A DNA stretch of 64,000 nt from Planktophila grossartii (GTDB lineage Bacteria; Actinomycetota; Actinomycetes; Nanopelagicales; Nanopelagicaceae), in NCBI GenBank assembly GCA_965234365.1, contig OZ248345.1, forward strand, positions 372,001 to 436,000. Reading direction: 5' to 3'. The notes beneath the pieces were generated by a model that made no database searches, had not been told where the DNA came from, and saw only the letters and a program-made list of their open reading frames with translations. This document shows, one piece after another, positions 26,700 through 34,547 of the stretch. Numbering within the stretch: position 1 is the first letter of the stretch; each line of letters opens with the position of its first letter. Position numbers and translations under genes: made by a program.

Positions 26700-27482
26700 A
26701 TGAAGATAGCAGTGTGCGTAAAGCAAGTTCCCGATTCATGGGCTGAGAAGAAGATGGTCAACGGAGTACTCGATCGCGAGAACGTTGATGCAGTTCTCAA
26801 TGACCTCGATGAATATGCCGTTGAAGAAGCCCTTCGTATCGCCGAAGCACATGGCGGCAATGAAGAAGGTGGCGCACATACCGTCACCGTTATTTCAATG
26901 GGACCAGAACGTGCAACTGAAGCTGTTCGCAAAGCGCTCTCTATGGGTGCCAACGATGCAATCTTGGTAAGCGATAGTGCGCTCGCAGGATCTGATGCAC
27001 TTGCAACATCTGCAGTACTTGCAAAGGTGATTGCAGATGGTGGATATGACCTCGTTATCTGTGGCACCGAATCAACCGATGCGCGCATGAGCGTTGTACC
27101 AGCGATGATCAGCGCTCGCCTTGGCTGGGCGCAACTGACATTTGCATCCAAGGTCACTGTTGATCCTGCTGGAAAAGTTTCGATTACTCGCGTCACAGAA
27201 GCTGGCGTCGATGAAATCTCTGCCGCATTTCCTGCAGTCATCAGCGTTGTCGAAAAGATTAACGAACCACGCTATCCATCCTTTAAAGGAATCATGGCTG
27301 CGAAGAAGAAGACTATTGAACAGAAAGATTTAGCAGCGGTTGGTGCACCAGCGCAGAGCGCATGGTCACAGGTCAACGATGCAACACCTCGTCCTGCACG
27401 CGCTGCTGGTGTCAAAGTTACCGATGAAGGAAACGGCGGAGAAGCGCTCGTGAACTTCCTAGCAGAGAAGAAGTTGATATGA
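26700..27482 (+). CDS. etfB: Electron transfer flavoprotein beta subunit
   Basis: This 260-aa protein has the ETF-beta opening MKIAVCVKQVPDSWAEKK and the AMP-site region VICGTESTDARMSVVPAMISARLG. With EtfA it carries electrons from acyl-CoA dehydrogenases to the quinone pool. TAACAT (26687-26692) lies 7 nt before the ATG, so transcription is probably leaderless. A long open frame on the opposite strand is only its antisense shadow. It overlaps etfA by 4 nt (ATGA). Confidence 0.94.
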   Translation: MKIAVCVKQVPDSWAEKKMVNGVLDRENVDAVLNDLDEYAVEEALRIAEAHGGNEEGGAHTVTVISMGPERATEAVRKALSMGANDAILVSDSALAGSDALATSAVLAKVIADGGYDLVICGTESTDARMSVVPAMISARLGWAQLTFASKVTVDPAGKVSITRVTEAGVDEISAAFPAVISVVEKINEPRYPSFKGIMAAKKKTIEQKDLAAVGAPAQSAWSQVNDATPRPARAAGVKVTDEGNGGEALVNFLAEKKLI

Positions 27483-28429
27483 GCAACGTATTGATTCTCG
27501 CTGATTTTTCAGGCGATAAGGCAACCAAGACCACTGCAGAACTTGCTACAGCAGGTGCGCGCATTGGCTCAGTGACTGCAGTAGTTCTAGCAGGCTCAGG
27601 AAAAGGTGCAGCACTTGCTGCAAGCGTTAACCAAGGCCCCATCGCTAATGTTCTTATTATTGAATCTGATGACTTTGCGTCCCACGGAGTTGCAGCTTCT
27701 GCCGATGCACTAGCAGCGCTCGTGAAGGAAAAGTCACCAACAGCAGTTCTGATTGCATCTCACGCATTCGGTAAAGAAGTTGCTGCTCGTGTTGCAGTGC
27801 TGACTGAATCGGGAATTATCACCGATGCAGTCGATGTCGCAGCTGATGCAACGGCAACCCAGCTTGTCTTTGGTGGATCTACAACAGTTCACTCAAAGGT
27901 TTCTCATGGCGTAGCTGTCATCACAGTTCGCCCTAATAGCGTTGAAGCAGATTTTTCTGCATCAACTCCTGTAATTGAAAATGCAACAGCGTCGATCAGT
28001 GCCGATGCAAAGAAGGCAACAATCTCTTCTTCACAACCTCCTGTAAAGGGCGGTCGTCCAGAACTGACTGAAGCAAATATCGTTGTTTCAGGCGGTCGTG
28101 GCACAGATGGAAACTTCGCTCCTGTTGAAGCTTTTGCAGATTCTTTAGGTGCAGCAGTTGGCGCATCACGCGCAGCGACAGATGCTGGTTGGTACCCACA
28201 CTCACATCAAGTCGGTCAGACCGGCAAGACTGTAAGCCCGCAGCTCTATGTTGCATGCGGAATCTCTGGAGCTATCCAACACCGGGCAGGTATGCAGACT
28301 TCAAAGACAATCGTTGTGGTCAATAAGGATCCTGAAGCGCCGCTCTTCGATATCGCTGATTTCGGCGTCGTAGGCGACCTCTTCAACGTGCTGCCGAAGG
28401 CCACCGAAGGCGTATCCGCCCGAAAGTAA
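27479..28429 (+). CDS. etfA: Electron transfer flavoprotein alpha subunit
   Basis: This 316-aa protein carries the FAD-binding C-terminal domain: VVSGGRGTDGNFAPVEAF, GASRAATDAGWYPHSHQVG, YVACGISGAIQHRAGM and VVVNKDPEAPLFDIADFG. It forms the heterodimer with EtfB. It is followed after 30 nt by the cysteine desulfurase gene, an arrangement common in actinobacteria. Confidence 0.95.
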   Translation: MSNVLILADFSGDKATKTTAELATAGARIGSVTAVVLAGSGKGAALAASVNQGPIANVLIIESDDFASHGVAASADALAALVKEKSPTAVLIASHAFGKEVAARVAVLTESGIITDAVDVAADATATQLVFGGSTTVHSKVSHGVAVITVRPNSVEADFSASTPVIENATASISADAKKATISSSQPPVKGGRPELTEANIVVSGGRGTDGNFAPVEAFADSLGAAVGASRAATDAGWYPHSHQVGQTGKTVSPQLYVACGISGAIQHRAGMQTSKTIVVVNKDPEAPLFDIADFGVVGDLFNVLPKATEGVSARK

Positions 28430-28459
28430 GTTTTTCAATGCACGAACTAGACTGCTCCA

Positions 28460-29602
28460 ATGAGCGTCTATCTCGACCATGCGGCTACTACGCCGATGTT
28501 CGATGTTGCTATCGATGCGATGAATTCAGCTCTTCGCAAACTCGGAAACCCATCATCACTTCACACTGAAGGACGTTCGACTCGTAAAGATGTAGAAGAT
28601 GCCCGCGAAAAGATTGCACTGGCCGTTGGATGTTTAGCGAGCGAAGTCATCTTCACCGGTTCTGGAACAGAAGCTGATAACGCTGCCATTAAAGGCCTGT
28701 TCTGGCATTCCGATAAGAAAGTCATTCTTGTCTCCAGTATCGAGCACCACGCAGTACTTGATCCTGCTCATTGGTTAGCTGAACACGAAGGCGCTGAACT
28801 TATTCAGATTCCTGTTAACACCGATGGCGTGATCGATCTTGATTTTGTAAGGAAGACCGTTGCTGTACGTGGTTCAGAGATTGCGCTCATTTCCGTCATG
28901 CATAGCAATAATGAAACCGGCGTTATTCAACCGATTGCAGAAATTGTTAAAGCAGCGGGTGACATTCCCGTTCACTGCGATGCGGTGCAGAGCTTTACCA
29001 AGGTGCCGCTCTCCTTTAAGGACCTCGGACTCTTTGCCATGACCATCAGCGGCCATAAAGTTGGTGGACCATTGGGTATCGGCGCACTTATCTTGCGTCG
29101 CGCAGTTGAAATCCCAGCGCTACTTCATGGTGGGGGACAAGAGCGCGATATCCGTAGCGGAACCTTGAATGCTCCATCGATCGTCGCCTTTGCATCTGCA
29201 GTCGAAGCAAAGCTCTATGACGCTAAGAAAATTGCAGCCCTTCGCGATTCATTTGAAGTAGGTGTTCTTGCTGCTCGTCCTGATGCTGTGATCAATGGCA
29301 AGAGTGCGCCACGTCTTCCAGGAATTTCTAATATCACCTTCCCAGGTACACAGAGCGATTCGCTCTTGCTTCTAATGGATTCAGAGAAAGTCTCATGTTC
29401 TACAGGTGCTGCCTGCACAGCTGGAGTGCATCGCCCTAGCCATGTATTGATGGCGATGGGCTTATCTGATGTGGTCTCACAATCATCTCTGCGCTTCTCA
29501 TTCGGCAGCACCAATACGCAAGCTGATGTTGATTTCGCACTCTCTGTTCTTCCAACCGTGATCGAACGTGGCTTAGCAGCAAATGCAGTAGGTAAAAAGT
29601 GA
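28460..29602 (+). CDS. Cysteine desulfurase (IscS/NifS family)
   Basis: This 380-aa PLP enzyme takes sulfur from cysteine. The PLP lysine is Lys200 in TISGHKVGGP and the persulfide Cys is probably Cys320 in CSTGAACTAG. The overlap with mnmA (ATGA) suggests that its main client is tRNA 2-thiouridine synthesis. TAGACT (28448-28453) lies 6 nt before the ATG. No iscU or suf gene is nearby. Confidence 0.93.
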   Translation: MSVYLDHAATTPMFDVAIDAMNSALRKLGNPSSLHTEGRSTRKDVEDAREKIALAVGCLASEVIFTGSGTEADNAAIKGLFWHSDKKVILVSSIEHHAVLDPAHWLAEHEGAELIQIPVNTDGVIDLDFVRKTVAVRGSEIALISVMHSNNETGVIQPIAEIVKAAGDIPVHCDAVQSFTKVPLSFKDLGLFAMTISGHKVGGPLGIGALILRRAVEIPALLHGGGQERDIRSGTLNAPSIVAFASAVEAKLYDAKKIAALRDSFEVGVLAARPDAVINGKSAPRLPGISNITFPGTQSDSLLLLMDSEKVSCSTGAACTAGVHRPSHVLMAMGLSDVVSQSSLRFSFGSTNTQADVDFALSVLPTVIERGLAANAVGKK

Positions 29603-30672
29603 AGATCATCGCAGCGATGAGTGGTGGCGTTGATTCAGCAGTTGCTGCAGCGCGCGCAGTTGAAGCAGGACATGAAGTCATTGGAGTGCACTTAGCCCTT
29701 TCATCTAACCCACAGAAGTACCGCAGCGGTGCACGTGGATGTTGCACCATCGAAGATTCACATGATGCACGTCGCGCCGCAGATGTAATCGGTATCCCTT
29801 TCTATATCTGGGATATGGCTGATGAATTCCACGAAGGCGTCGTCGAAAACTTCATGAGCGAATACAAGGCAGGTCGCACGCCAAACCCATGCCTTCGTTG
29901 CAACGAAAAGATTAAATTTGCAGCCGTTCTAGATCGTGCAAAAGCGATGGGGTTCGATGGCGTTGTTACTGGACACTATGCACGTACTCGTGAAACCGAT
30001 GCAGGTCGCACCTTGCACCGCGCAGTCGATCCACTGAAGGATCAGTCTTATGTTCTTGCAGTTCTTAATCGCGAACAAATCAACGGTGCAATCTTTCCTC
30101 TTGGTGATACCGAGAAGGTAGATATCCGTAAAGAGGCAGAAGCTCGCGGATTGGCCGTTGCGCAGAAGCCCGATAGCCATGACATCTGTTTTGTTCCATC
30201 AGGAGATAACGCAGGCTGGTTGCGCGATCGCATGGGTAGTGAAGTCGGCCCCATTGTTGATCAAGATGGAAATAAGTTGGGCGAACATAAAGGTGCGTAC
30301 ACCTACACAATCGGGCAGCGCAAAGGTTTAGGTCTTACAGTTCCAACTGCCGATGGATCACCACGTTTTGTTCTAAAGATTGAACCCGTTTCAAACACTG
30401 TTGTCGTAGGTGCGCGAGAAGATTTGGCTGTGACTTCGATGCGCGGTGAACGACCAATCTTCTGTGGCCCTGAAGTAGGCGCTGCACCCTTACGTGGCTT
30501 TGTTCAGGTTCGCGCACATGGCGCCGCACTCGATTGCACCTATTACATGGATAACGACCAACTCGTTGCCGAACTCGATCAACCACTCTTAGGTCTTGCA
30601 ACAGGTCAAGCAATGGTTATCTACGACGGCGACCGCGTCGTTGGTTCGGCGACAATCTGCGAGACAGCATGA
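29599..30672 (+). CDS. mnmA: tRNA-specific 2-thiouridylase
   Basis: This 357-aa enzyme thiolates U34 in tRNA for Glu, Gln and Lys. Visible are the PP-loop AMSGGVDSAVAA, VTGHYAR, the catalytic Cys98 in NPCLRCNEK and Cys197 in HDICFVPSGD. It starts at GTG and overlaps both neighbours by 4 nt, between the sulfur donor and ligA. Confidence 0.95.
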   Translation: MKIIAAMSGGVDSAVAAARAVEAGHEVIGVHLALSSNPQKYRSGARGCCTIEDSHDARRAADVIGIPFYIWDMADEFHEGVVENFMSEYKAGRTPNPCLRCNEKIKFAAVLDRAKAMGFDGVVTGHYARTRETDAGRTLHRAVDPLKDQSYVLAVLNREQINGAIFPLGDTEKVDIRKEAEARGLAVAQKPDSHDICFVPSGDNAGWLRDRMGSEVGPIVDQDGNKLGEHKGAYTYTIGQRKGLGLTVPTADGSPRFVLKIEPVSNTVVVGAREDLAVTSMRGERPIFCGPEVGAAPLRGFVQVRAHGAALDCTYYMDNDQLVAELDQPLLGLATGQAMVIYDGDRVVGSATICETA

Positions 30673-32690
30673 CAAACCAAGCGCGTCATCGCATCACCGA
30701 ACTCACTCAAGAGATTCGTGATCATCAATTCAAGTATTACGTTCTAGATGCCCCATCTATCACCGATGCTGCGTTCGATAAGTTACTAAAAGAGTTACAG
30801 GCGCTCGAAGCCAAGCACCCTGAACTCCTCGAGCCAGATTCACCATCACTTGGCGTTGGTGGGGGATTTGCAACGACTTTCGACCAACATGATCACATCG
30901 AGAAGATGATGAGCCTTGATAACGTCTTTGATTCCGAAGAACTTGCTACCTGGTTCGATCGCGTAGAAAAAGATTCTCCAAGCCCTGAGTATTTATGCGA
31001 ACTTAAAGTTGATGGCCTTGCCATTAACTTGCTCTACGAGAACGGCCAACTTACCCGCGCACTCACTCGCGGTAATGGCGTTACCGGCGAAGATGTCACA
31101 CTCAATGTAAAAACCATTAAAGGTCTGCCTCACACACTTTCAGGCAAGAAGATTCCATCGCTCATTGAAGTACGAGGCGAAGTTTTCTTGCCCGTTGCAG
31201 CATTTAACCAACTCAATGAAGAGCTCGAAGAGGCTGGTAAACCGCTCTTTGCCAATCCCCGCAACTGTGCAGCAGGTTCACTGCGTCAGAAAGATCCACG
31301 CATTACTGCGTCTCGCGCACTCGATGTTGTTGTGCACGGGGTCGGAGCAAGTGAGGGAATCTCCTTTAATTCCCAATCTGATGCTTATGCGCAACTCAAG
31401 GCGCTCGGACTTCCTACCTCTAATCGGTTCAAGGTCTGTAAGAGCCGCACAGAAGTCCTTGATTTCATTGAGAATTACAACGTTCATCGCCACGACGTCG
31501 AACATGAAATTGATGGCGTGGTTATTAAGGTCGATTCAATTGCTGAGCAGAAGAAGCTCGGATTTACTTCTCGCGCACCTAAGTGGGCTATTGCGTATAA
31601 GTACCCACCTGAAGAAGTAACAACCAAGTTGCTCGATATCAAGGTCAGCGTTGGTCGCACAGGGCGCGTAACTCCATTCGCATTCATGGAACCAGTCAAA
31701 GTTGCTGGCTCGACAGTTACCAATGCAACGCTGCATAACCAAGAAGAGATCGAACGCAAAGGCGTATTGATTGGTGACACTGTCATCATCCGCAAAGCAG
31801 GAGATGTCATCCCTGAAGTATTGGGGCCAGTTCTCGATAAGCGCACTGGAAAAGAGAAGGCATTTGTCATGCCAACCAACTGTCCCGAATGCGGTTCAGA
31901 GCTGCGTGCAATTACTGAAGGTGACGTTGATATCCGTTGCCCCAATACCCGCAGCTGTCCTGCACAGCTTCGCGAACGTATTTACTACATCGGCTCTCGT
32001 GCAGCTCTTGATATCGATGTTCTAGGTTATGAAGCTGCAGTTGCAATGTTGCAGGACAAGATCATTACTGATGAGGCAGATATCTTCTCGCTAACTGAAG
32101 AAGCTCTTATGAACTCATCTTTCTTTACAAAGAAAGATGGAAGCAAGGGCAAGAATCTCGAGAAGTTACTTGAGGCGTTAGAAGAGGCAAAGACTCGTCC
32201 TTTGTGGCGCACCATCGTTGCACTCTCTATTCGCCACGTGGGACCAACAGCAGCACAGGCGCTTGCCACCAACTTCGGAAGCATGGATGCAATTGCACAG
32301 GCATCAGTTGCAGAACTCGCTGATATCGATGGCGTTGGTGATGTCATTGCGCAATCCATCGTCGAATGGTTTGAGATTGATTGGCATCGCAACATCATCA
32401 GCCAATGGACAAAGGCTGGCGTTGCGATGGTTAATGCAAAGGGTGCAGATCTTCCGCAAACACTTGCAGGACTTACCTTTGTCGTCACTGGCGGCCTCGA
32501 AGGCTTTACTCGCGATTCGATTGCCGAAACCATCACTGCTCATGGTGGAAAGCCATCATCTTCTGTATCTAAGAAAACTGACTACGTATTAGTCGGAGCT
32601 GACCCAGGTTCAAAGCTGGCAAAGGCGCAAGAGTTAGGCGTCACAATCATCGATGAAGCGCGCTTTTTAGAACTTCTCGCAGGTAAGTAG
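30669..32690 (+). CDS. ligA: NAD-dependent DNA ligase
   Basis: This 673-aa ligase is complete: N-terminal Ia domain, adenylation domain with Lys113 in CELKVDGLAINL, OB fold, zinc finger with four Cys (CPECGSE and RCPNTRSCPAQL), helix-hairpin-helix repeats (near ADIDGVGDVIAQS) and a BRCT domain (from LAGLTFVVTGGLEGFTR). It seals nicks in replication and repair. Confidence 0.96.
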   Translation: MTNQARHRITELTQEIRDHQFKYYVLDAPSITDAAFDKLLKELQALEAKHPELLEPDSPSLGVGGGFATTFDQHDHIEKMMSLDNVFDSEELATWFDRVEKDSPSPEYLCELKVDGLAINLLYENGQLTRALTRGNGVTGEDVTLNVKTIKGLPHTLSGKKIPSLIEVRGEVFLPVAAFNQLNEELEEAGKPLFANPRNCAAGSLRQKDPRITASRALDVVVHGVGASEGISFNSQSDAYAQLKALGLPTSNRFKVCKSRTEVLDFIENYNVHRHDVEHEIDGVVIKVDSIAEQKKLGFTSRAPKWAIAYKYPPEEVTTKLLDIKVSVGRTGRVTPFAFMEPVKVAGSTVTNATLHNQEEIERKGVLIGDTVIIRKAGDVIPEVLGPVLDKRTGKEKAFVMPTNCPECGSELRAITEGDVDIRCPNTRSCPAQLRERIYYIGSRAALDIDVLGYEAAVAMLQDKIITDEADIFSLTEEALMNSSFFTKKDGSKGKNLEKLLEALEEAKTRPLWRTIVALSIRHVGPTAAQALATNFGSMDAIAQASVAELADIDGVGDVIAQSIVEWFEIDWHRNIISQWTKAGVAMVNAKGADLPQTLAGLTFVVTGGLEGFTRDSIAETITAHGGKPSSSVSKKTDYVLVGADPGSKLAKAQELGVTIIDEARFLELLAGK

Positions 32691-32703
32691 TAATCTTCAC
32701 TCC

Positions 32704-32823
32704 ATGATCAATCTCGCTGAAGAAGCTACCCGCGAACTTCCAGTTCCACCATACGCGTTCGGTCTTATCGCTTTCGGTGTCTTTGCATTCCTTCTGTACA
32801 TCGTTCTTCGCTTCGATAAGTAG
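32704..32823 (+). CDS. Small single-pass membrane protein (39 aa)
   Basis: A 39-codon frame lies 13 nt after ligA and 6 nt before nadD. It reads MINLAEEATRELPVPPYAF, then a hydrophobic helix (about 18-35) and a charged tail ending RFDK. Similar tiny membrane proteins with a PPYAFG-like motif are found upstream of nadD in actinobacteria (recalled from family knowledge, not searched). Function unknown. The in-frame spacing within a tight operon supports that it is real. Confidence 0.75.
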   Translation: MINLAEEATRELPVPPYAFGLIAFGVFAFLLYIVLRFDK

Positions 32824-32829
32824 TCCACA

Positions 32830-33381
32830 TTGCGCGTAGGGCTTTACGGCGGGACATTTGACCCCATTCATAACGGTCATATCCATGTCATCCAAGAGCT
32901 CATCTCTCGCAAGATTGTTGATCACCTCTTAGTTCTTCCAGCTGGTCAGCCACGTTTACGCGATAACGAACCCCATGCAACTGGCGCGCAACGCCGCACC
33001 ATGTGCCAGTTGGCAGTCAATGAACTTCCTACAGATATCAAGAAGCACGTCGAAGTAAATCCCATCGAAGTTTTGCGCGAAGGACCTAGCTACACCATCG
33101 ACACTGTCGAAGCGGTGGCGCAGTTCTACGAAGGCGACACCATTGTTCTTATCGTGGGAACTGATGCCTACGAGAAGATCGATCAATGGCATCGCGCCGA
33201 CGAGCTGAAGAAGATGGTCGAGTTCGTCGTTATCGATCGTCCCGATTTTCCTGGTCAGCACAACACCAGCGTTGATGCGATTGCAGTCTCTGCAACCGAG
33301 ATCCGCGCACATAAATCTGATGCAGTACCCGCAGCAGTTGCGGCCTTTATTAAGGAGAATAACCTCTATGCCAGCAAGTAA
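32830..33381 (+). CDS. nadD: Nicotinate-nucleotide adenylyltransferase
   Basis: This 183-aa enzyme makes deamido-NAD from nicotinate mononucleotide. The nucleotidyltransferase motifs are LYGGTFDPIHNGH at the start and the ISSTxxR-type VSATEIRA near residue 157. The start is a TTG, since MRVGLYGGTFDP is the family N-terminus and no ATG or GTG precedes it. It overlaps rsfS by 14 nt. Confidence 0.94.
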   Translation: MRVGLYGGTFDPIHNGHIHVIQELISRKIVDHLLVLPAGQPRLRDNEPHATGAQRRTMCQLAVNELPTDIKKHVEVNPIEVLREGPSYTIDTVEAVAQFYEGDTIVLIVGTDAYEKIDQWHRADELKKMVEFVVIDRPDFPGQHNTSVDAIAVSATEIRAHKSDAVPAAVAAFIKENNLYASK

Positions 33382-33742
33382 AGCCTGCGTCGAACGCACA
33401 CAAATTGCAGCTCGCGCTGCTGTCGATAAATTCGGTACCGAACTCGTTGCACTCGACCTATCCGATCAGACTGTGCTCAGTGAGGTATTCCTTATTGTGA
33501 CTGCATCGAACTCAAAGATCATCGACACCATCGCTGATGAAGTTGAGGAACAGCTCCGTCTCGTAGGCGATAAACCACTACGGCGCGAAGGCACTGACGA
33601 ATGGGTACTTCTTGATTACTCAGACCTCGTCGTACATATTCAATCAACAGAACTTCGCCGTTATTACATGCTAGATCGTTTATGGAATGACTGCCCACAG
33701 ATTGAACTCGATATCGTTAAAGAAGAAGCAGCTCGTGGCTAA
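33368..33742 (+). CDS. rsfS: Ribosome silencing factor
   Basis: The protein has 124 aa from the ATG at 33368, which follows AAGGAG (33353-33358); the frame is open upstream inside nadD but that part is not family-like. RsfS marks are DLSDQTVLSEVFLIVTASN, EGTDEWVLLDYSDLVVHI and RRYYMLDRLW. It binds uL14 and blocks subunit joining during starvation. It overlaps the next gene by 8 nt. Confidence 0.94.
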   Translation: MPASKACVERTQIAARAAVDKFGTELVALDLSDQTVLSEVFLIVTASNSKIIDTIADEVEEQLRLVGDKPLRREGTDEWVLLDYSDLVVHIQSTELRRYYMLDRLWNDCPQIELDIVKEEAARG

Positions 33743-34394
33743 CCAGATTATCTTGTGGCGCCATGGGCAGACCGATTGGAATGTAGCCAATAAGTTCCAA
33801 GGTCACACAGATATTCCGCTCAACGAAGTCGGAAAATTTCAAGCAGCTCATGCAGCACCGCTTATTGCGGCAATTAATCCCACAGCAATCATTGCCAGCG
33901 ACTTAAGTCGTGCGCAGAGCACAGCACATGAATTGGTAAAGCTCACTGGCCTCGAAGTAACCACCGATGCCCGATTGCGTGAAACTAATTGCGGAAATTG
34001 GGAAGGCCTCACCGGTGAAGAGATTCGCAAGGTTGATCTTGATAATTTAAAGGAATGGTCTCTCGGTGGAGATAACCCTGCTGGAACTATCGGCGAACGT
34101 CGCAGCGAAGTGGGTGCACGTGGCTTTGCAGCAATTACAGATTTCTTGAAAGATAAAGATAATCAGCGTCTCGTTGTGGCAACTCATGGCGGTACATCTC
34201 GCGCCATCATCGGTACTTATTTAGATTTGCCGATTCCTTACTGGTCTCGCATCGGTGGATTATCAAATGCGCAGTGGTCTATACTCGACCATTCGCCTAA
34301 AGGCTGGTTATTGGTCGAACATAATGCGGGATCTATTCCAGAGCCTGTTTACGGCGAAGAATCCGGCGCAGTCATACCCGACTCCGTGCGCTAA
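33735..34394 (+). CDS. Histidine phosphatase family protein (phosphoglycerate-mutase-like)
   Basis: The protein has 219 aa from a GTG at 33735 (VANQIILWRHGQTDWN). The catalytic RHG is at residues 9-11, with Arg and Glu in ETNCGNWEGL and the second His in VATHGGTSRAI. In this actinobacterial operon position the gene is usually annotated as phosphoglycerate mutase, but sequence alone cannot separate mutase from phosphatase. The start overlaps the rsfS stop. Confidence 0.88.
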   Translation: MANQIILWRHGQTDWNVANKFQGHTDIPLNEVGKFQAAHAAPLIAAINPTAIIASDLSRAQSTAHELVKLTGLEVTTDARLRETNCGNWEGLTGEEIRKVDLDNLKEWSLGGDNPAGTIGERRSEVGARGFAAITDFLKDKDNQRLVVATHGGTSRAIIGTYLDLPIPYWSRIGGLSNAQWSILDHSPKGWLLVEHNAGSIPEPVYGEESGAVIPDSVR

Positions 34395-34473
34395 AGTACG
34401 CCTTCCAAGACAAAAGAACTCTGTGTGAGAATTTCAATGGCCAAAGGCCATGTGACATTCTTGATGGAGAATT

Positions 34474-34546
34474 GGGGATATGGCGCAATTGGTAGCGCGC
34501 TTCCATGGCATGGAAGAGGTTAGGGGTTCGATTCCCCTTATCTCCA
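34474..34546 (+). tRNA. tRNA-Ala (GGC)
   Basis: Cloverleaf: acceptor GGGGATA/TATCTCC (one G-U pair), D stem GCGC/GCGC, anticodon stem CTTCC/GGAAG around ATGGCAT (anticodon GGC), T stem AGGGG/CCCCT with TTCGATT, discriminator A. No CCA is encoded. The next gene starts one base after it. Confidence 0.95.
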
Positions 34547-34547
34547 C

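Noticed and set aside
26345..27241. A 298-codon open frame on the minus strand opposite etfB and the glgX start
   Set aside because: Low-complexity Ser/Thr/Ala-rich translation with no domain; it is the antisense shadow of etfB, which has clear ETF-beta motifs.
34437..34451. Hairpin ATGGCC-AAA-GGCCAT after the histidine phosphatase gene, as a terminator
   Set aside because: Only 6 bp with no T-run; it is too weak to call, and tRNA-Ala may be read through from upstream.
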